Assembly: GCA_934339215.1 (NCBI GenBank)
Contig: CAKRHU010000076.1
Coordinates: 1 to 7,357, forward strand
DNA: 7,357 nt
Direction of reading: 5' to 3'
From: an uncultured Lacticaseibacillus sp.
Lineage (GTDB): Bacteria; Bacillota; Bacilli; Lactobacillales; Lactobacillaceae
Both the position numbers and the translations under genes were made by a program. Below the pieces are notes generated by a model. The model had not been told where the DNA came from, did not search any database, and was given only the letters and a program-made list of their open reading frames with translations. Positions 4,585 to 7,357 of this stretch are shown here, piece after piece (within the stretch, counting starts at the first letter, position 1; every line of letters begins with the position of its first letter).

Positions 4585-5373
4585 ATGTATCGCGCAATCG
4601 CGGTTTTTGATCTTGATAATACTTTATTGAACACAGAAAAGCAGATTTCCACGGAAAATCTTGCCGCTTTAAAAGCTTTGCGAGAAGCAGCAGTCTTCCC
4701 AGTGATCGCCACTGGTCGCGATCGCTTTGAAATTCAAGATGTGATCGATGCTGGACAATTTGATACGATCATCTCAGCCAACGGCGCTGACGTTTATTCA
4801 AAGGGGCAACAATTACTTGAACACGCCATCGCACCAGATCTGTTAGCCCAACTCGCTCAGTGGGCAGATGCGCATCAAACCCCGATGGCATTTTCTGATC
4901 ACGATGGCATTGCCATCAATTTGATCAATTCACTAGTTGAAACTAATTATAGCCGTATCCATCGCCATACACCACGCATTGATCCCACGTTTTATCAAGG
5001 TCGTGCCATCACCAAGGTGTTACCATTTTTAGGGATGGATGCAGCTGATCGCGCTCAGGAACAAGCGCTACGCACAACATTTGACCAACTTACATTTTAC
5101 CGTGATTCTGATGTTTGCATGGATGTTGTCGCCAGTGGTACCAACAAGGCTTCTGGAATTTCAACCTTATTGACGACATTAGGCAATTCGAAATTACCCG
5201 TATATGCATTCGGTGATGGGCACAATGATATTGCAATGCTTCAAGCTGCCACCTATGGGATCGCGATGGGCAATGCCAATGCAACCGTCCAAGCAAACGC
5301 AGACTACGTGACCGCAAACTTTGATGATGGAGGGATCGTGAAAGCCCTGCGCCATTTTAAGGTGATCGCATGA
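4585..5373 (+). CDS. Cof-type HAD-IIB family phosphatase
   Basis: A 262-residue cytosolic hydrolase of normal length for the Cof/YkrA-type group, removing phosphate from small metabolites such as sugar phosphates or nucleotides through an aspartyl-phosphate intermediate. Motif I is FDLDNTLL with nucleophile D9 and acid/base D11; Asn12 stands where most Cof proteins have Gly. Motif II is T43 in ATGRDRF, motif III Lys188 in GTNKASGI, and motif IV GDGHNDIAML with D211 and D215 binding Mg2+. Residues about 80-185 form the C2 cap domain that selects the substrate; it is not specific enough for me to name one. The ATG has AAGGAG 8 nt upstream (4571-4576). Its stop overlaps the start of the LacI-family gene (ATGA), so the two are translationally coupled and the regulator probably senses a metabolite related to this enzyme. 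Confidence 0.92.
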   Translation: MYRAIAVFDLDNTLLNTEKQISTENLAALKALREAAVFPVIATGRDRFEIQDVIDAGQFDTIISANGADVYSKGQQLLEHAIAPDLLAQLAQWADAHQTPMAFSDHDGIAINLINSLVETNYSRIHRHTPRIDPTFYQGRAITKVLPFLGMDAADRAQEQALRTTFDQLTFYRDSDVCMDVVASGTNKASGISTLLTTLGNSKLPVYAFGDGHNDIAMLQAATYGIAMGNANATVQANADYVTANFDDGGIVKALRHFKVIA

Positions 5374-6299
5374 CTAACATTCACGACATCGCTAAGCTAT
5401 CCGGATATTCCGTCGGTACGGTATCACGAGTCCTTAATGATGCACGCTATGTTTCTCAACCAGCACGCCATGCCGTCATGCGCGCAATCAAAGCCACGGG
5501 CTACGTGCCAAACCATATGGCCCAAGCGCTAAGTGTGGGGTCAATGAAAACCATCGGTATCGTCGTCCCTGATATCGAGCAACCCATGTACAACACCTTG
5601 TTAAAAGGGGCGGCGCAATATGCGCAAGCGCATCAACATCAAGTGATACTACTACAATCTGGTTATGATCAAGCCGCCGAGCACCAATTCTTGCATGCCT
5701 TACGTAATCACACTGTTGATGGCTTAATTTTTTCTTCACACGAATTACCCTTGAGCGAAATTGTAGAAGCGCTCGCCTTTGGCCCCATCGTCGTTTGCCA
5801 AGATCCACATAATATTTCCATCCCAGCTGTATATCCTGAGCGTATCAACAGTTATATTTCAGCCTTTAATTGGTGTCATGCGCAACAACTTAAGCGCATC
5901 GGGTTAGTGCTCGGCCGATCGGTAACCGTGTCTGCCACTAGTCAAGCGATACGACAAGCTTATCGCCAAGTCTTCGCCCGACCACCATTTACTGAATTAT
6001 CAGGCATTATGACTTTTGCACAAGGCTACGCTAATGCCAAGCAGCTCTTTCGCGCTCAAGTTGATGCGGTGCTGACATCTAGTGATGACGTCGGCGCCGG
6101 AATCAGTGAGTGGTTTTGCGAACATCAGCAAAAGGCCCCTGTCATCATCGGCCAAGATCGCCAACTATCGGGTCAGTTGTTAAATCTACCAACAGTCGAT
6201 CACCACATCGAAAGCCTCGGTCAACAAGCGATGGCCGCGCTGATCAATGGACAAGCCGGTAAAGTCGAGCTACCATCTGAATTCTGCTTGCATCGTTAA
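5370..6299 (+). CDS. LacI-family transcriptional regulator
   Basis: A 309-residue regulator, slightly short for LacI/GalR (about 320-340). The N-terminal HTH IHDIAKLSGYSVGTVSRVLN (residues 4-23) and the hinge-helix region near YVPNHMAQALSVG (about 46-58) are typical. From about residue 60 (KTIGIVVPDI) it has the periplasmic-binding-protein-like fold: DGLIFSS near 115-122, RIGLVLGR near 176-183, DAVLTSSDDVGAGISEW near 231-247 and TVDHHIESLGQQAM near 275-288. The effector, probably a sugar or sugar phosphate, cannot be identified. The ATG overlaps the stop of the HAD gene and AAGGTGATC is 2 nt upstream. With no transporter or catabolic genes nearby, the most local target is its own operon promoter, where a palindrome with a central GC, as in the symmetric lac operator, lies between -35 and -10. 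Confidence 0.92.
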   Translation: MTNIHDIAKLSGYSVGTVSRVLNDARYVSQPARHAVMRAIKATGYVPNHMAQALSVGSMKTIGIVVPDIEQPMYNTLLKGAAQYAQAHQHQVILLQSGYDQAAEHQFLHALRNHTVDGLIFSSHELPLSEIVEALAFGPIVVCQDPHNISIPAVYPERINSYISAFNWCHAQQLKRIGLVLGRSVTVSATSQAIRQAYRQVFARPPFTELSGIMTFAQGYANAKQLFRAQVDAVLTSSDDVGAGISEWFCEHQQKAPVIIGQDRQLSGQLLNLPTVDHHIESLGQQAMAALINGQAGKVELPSEFCLHR

Positions 6300-6340
6300 A
6301 CCCAAACTTCTTACGACAGCCGTAATCCTCTGAAATTGGC

Positions 6341-6373
6341 AAAAAGTCGCTGCCAAAGTTTCTTGGCAACGAC
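6341..6373 (-). terminator. Terminator between convergent genes
   Basis: GTCGCTGCCAA (6346-6356), loop AGTTTC, TTGGCAACGAC (6363-6373) pair at 10 of 11 positions plus one wobble. On the minus strand the stem is followed at once by T5 (plus-strand A5, 6341-6345), making a good terminator for the membrane-protein gene that ends at 6391. On the plus strand only ATTTCCC follows, so it could serve the LacI-family gene only weakly. Confidence 0.75.
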
Positions 6374-6390
6374 ATTTCCCGGGCAATATT

Positions 6391-6867
6391 CTAATGTGAT
6401 GCACGCCGTATCCATTGCATTGTAAAATACACGACCAACTCAACAATGACGAAACAGGCAAACAATACACCCATCACACCTAGCGCCAAGAGTCTCGACG
6501 CCATATCTTCAACATGTCCAGACCCATCAACGCGCCGAAGGAGAATCCATATCACGCCACTAGCAAACAGAAACCCCAAGACCCCATTGATGGTCCACCA
6601 CAGCTTGTTCTTCATGAGACCACTCCTTGCTGGGAAGAACGCTTGGACATACAGCCACGTCGCCTCACTTACCAATAGTGACCCGGAAGCCACATACGCC
6701 AGCTGGTTTCCCAGCGTCATCCCAAAGATTTGCCCCCATGCTGAGCCAATCAAAACTAGGCCTAACAGGCACGCCCGATATAACGCAGGCTTCACTCGAC
6801 TGCTGAAGTGCTCATACGCAATCAATACAAGTACTGCCACAATCATCACATCGGATAGCCAAAGCAC
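6391..6867 (-). CDS. Multi-pass membrane protein, C-terminal part of a TAG-split HTH-membrane protein
   Basis: This 158-codon frame is highly hydrophobic with about four to five predicted membrane helices: residues 2-18, 28-46, 48-68, 89-111 and 124-149. Basic stretches such as RVKPALYR, MKNKLWW and LLRRVDGSGH lie between them. I do not recognise a functional motif. It could start at GTG 6867, but no ribosome binding site precedes it, and it stands in exactly the same frame as the HTH gene upstream, separated only by TAG-ACT-GCC-GCG. The last helix of the upstream part flows naturally into TAAVLWLSDVMIVAVLVLI. I therefore infer one original protein of 253 residues, an XRE-type DNA-binding domain anchored to a polytopic membrane domain, now cut by a nonsense codon. 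If translated separately, reinitiation after the TAG would be needed. Confidence 0.7.
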   Translation of the reverse strand: MLWLSDVMIVAVLVLIAYEHFSSRVKPALYRACLLGLVLIGSAWGQIFGMTLGNQLAYVASGSLLVSEATWLYVQAFFPARSGLMKNKLWWTINGVLGFLFASGVIWILLRRVDGSGHVEDMASRLLALGVMGVLFACFVIVELVVYFTMQWIRRASH

Positions 6868-6876
6868 CGCGGCAGT

Positions 6877-7152
6877 CTAGGCAATCACCAAGCGGACAAT
6901 GACCAAAACGATAAGTACGGTCGGCACCCACTGCATGCGTGTCCGCCGCTCTGGTTCTGTCTGTCGTCCCAGCAGGTAATCCGTCGAGACCCCCAACAGT
7001 TCAGCTAACCGAGCTAGCGTCTCAAGGTTAGGCAAGTTTCGACCGGTCTCCCAGCTCGAAACGGTCTGCCTAGAAACAAATAATCGCTCTGCTAATTCTT
7101 GTTGGGTCATGCCTTGTGCCTGTCGTGTCTGCCGCAATGTCTGCTCAAACAT
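6877..7152 (-). CDS. XRE-type HTH regulator with C-terminal membrane helix (ends at in-frame TAG)
   Basis: A 91-residue protein. Residues 5-60 are a complete Cro/CI helix-turn-helix: LRQTRQAQGMTQQELAERLF, then VSRQTVSSWETGRNLPNLET and LARLAELLGVSTDYLLG. After a charged linker (RQTEPERRTR, 63-72) a hydrophobic segment PTVLIVLVIVRLVIA runs to the stop. AGGAGG lies 6 nt before the ATG. Lactobacilli have many such regulators in which the HTH is tethered to several membrane helices; here the expected remaining helices continue in frame beyond the TAG (6877-6879). The existing product would be a membrane-anchored HTH protein with a single helix. A leader hairpin and a promoter with an overlapping dyad precede it. 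Its HTH resembles that of the regulator at 1939-2652, as expected from shared family. Confidence 0.85.
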   Translation of the reverse strand: MFEQTLRQTRQAQGMTQQELAERLFVSRQTVSSWETGRNLPNLETLARLAELLGVSTDYLLGRQTEPERRTRMQWVPTVLIVLVIVRLVIA

Positions 7153-7188
7153 GGTTGACCTCCTAAGGGTAAGTCTCTACCTGTCCTG

Positions 7189-7215
7189 AGTCACGCTAGT
7201 CTCTCTAGCATGACT
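7189..7215 (-). promoter_or_regulatory. Leader hairpin upstream of the HTH-membrane gene
   Basis: AGTCACGCTAG (7189-7199), loop TCTCT, CTAGCATGACT (7205-7215) pair at 10 of 11 positions, with the odd pair a possible G-U on the minus-strand RNA. It falls inside the predicted leader between promoter and ribosome binding site and has no T-tract, so a role in mRNA stability or as a binding site is more likely than termination. Confidence 0.5.
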
Positions 7216-7246
7216 ATCTAGCCATACCAGCGCCTTCACGTCACTT

Positions 7247-7276
7247 ATGATACGCCGCCCATATCACAAATAACAA
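7247..7276 (-). promoter_or_regulatory. Promoter of the HTH-membrane gene with overlapping inverted repeat
   Basis: On the minus strand TTGTTA (7271-7276) and TATCAT (7247-7252) are 18 bp apart, each close to consensus. TGATACG (7248-7254) and CATATCA (7260-7266) form an inverted repeat (6 of 7) covering the -10 and spacer, suitable for autoregulation by the HTH protein. The leader would be about 88 nt. The rest of 7153-7357 holds the leader hairpin and a copy of a short repeat, and no gene that I can see. Confidence 0.45.
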
Positions 7277-7323
7277 ACTGCCTGAAGAGGTTGTTAAAAT
7301 ATCTCTAAAACGCCGCTACACTA

Positions 7324-7357
7324 AGGCTAATTAACCGCCTCACTTATGGTACGGACT
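7324..7357. repeat. Short repeat, copy 2 (runs into the window edge)
   Basis: This is the partner of 1394-1427, matching at 29 of 34 positions. The window ends inside it, so its full length and whether it also carries the TGATAC-type inverted repeat cannot be seen. A partial third match, TCACTTATGATACG, occurs at 7241-7254 within the promoter region of the HTH-membrane gene. Confidence 0.5.

Noticed and set aside
6446..6880. Plus-strand frame of 144 codons
   Set aside because: It is antisense to the membrane-protein gene, rich in Thr, Ser and Pro as expected for the complement of a hydrophobic gene, and has no start signal.
1..7357. CRISPR array, tRNA, rRNA or phage structural genes
   Set aside because: No regularly spaced repeats, no cloverleaf-forming segments and no phage-type proteins were found, despite the toxin family often being carried on prophages.

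Overview
The window looks like a chromosomal stretch from a lactic acid bacterium of the Lactobacillaceae, most plausibly the Lacticaseibacillus casei group. The reasons are strong AGGAGG-type ribosome binding sites, use of GTG and TTG starts, moderate GC content, an IS1380-type element, and small regulators of families common in that group. The species is inferred, not shown.

Layout, left to right. Positions 1-765 (minus strand) hold a marR-type regulator followed six bases later by the first 111 codons of an MFS transporter cut by the window edge; a dyad overlaps the promoter of this pair. Positions 868-955 form a long imperfect hairpin. Positions 1004-1362 (minus) hold a decayed locus: the N-terminus of a GNAT-like protein joined to the frameshifted C-terminal part of a TetR-like regulator. 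Positions 1509-1815 contain what I read as a type I toxin-antitoxin module: a 40-residue membrane peptide resembling BsrG/TxpA (plus strand), and a convergent antisense RNA of about 80 nt with its own extended -10 promoter and terminator. Positions 1939-2652 (minus) encode an HTH regulator whose N-terminus seems frameshifted. Positions 2854-4474 are a complete IS1380-family insertion sequence with degenerate inverted repeats and a transposase gene carrying two mutually compensating frameshifts. Positions 4585-6299 (plus) are a two-gene operon with overlapping ATGA: a Cof-type HAD phosphatase and a LacI-family regulator, preceded by a promoter with a palindrome inside a 19-bp spacer. Positions 6391-7152 (minus) encode an XRE-type HTH plus multi-pass membrane protein that is cut in two by an in-frame TAG.

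The theme is an accessory region rich in transcription factors (MarR, TetR remnant, two HTH_3/XRE, LacI) and in decay: one insertion sequence and at least four genes with frameshifts, a nonsense codon or deletions. The likely functional units are the MarR-MFS pair (drug or solvent efflux under autorepression), the toxin/antisense RNA pair, and the HAD-LacI operon (dephosphorylation of an unknown sugar phosphate or similar metabolite, probably with autoregulation). The least commonly annotated item is the type I toxin-antitoxin locus, which starts at TTG and is too short for most gene callers. A short motif shared by 1394-1436, 7241-7266 and 7324-7357 is unexplained.
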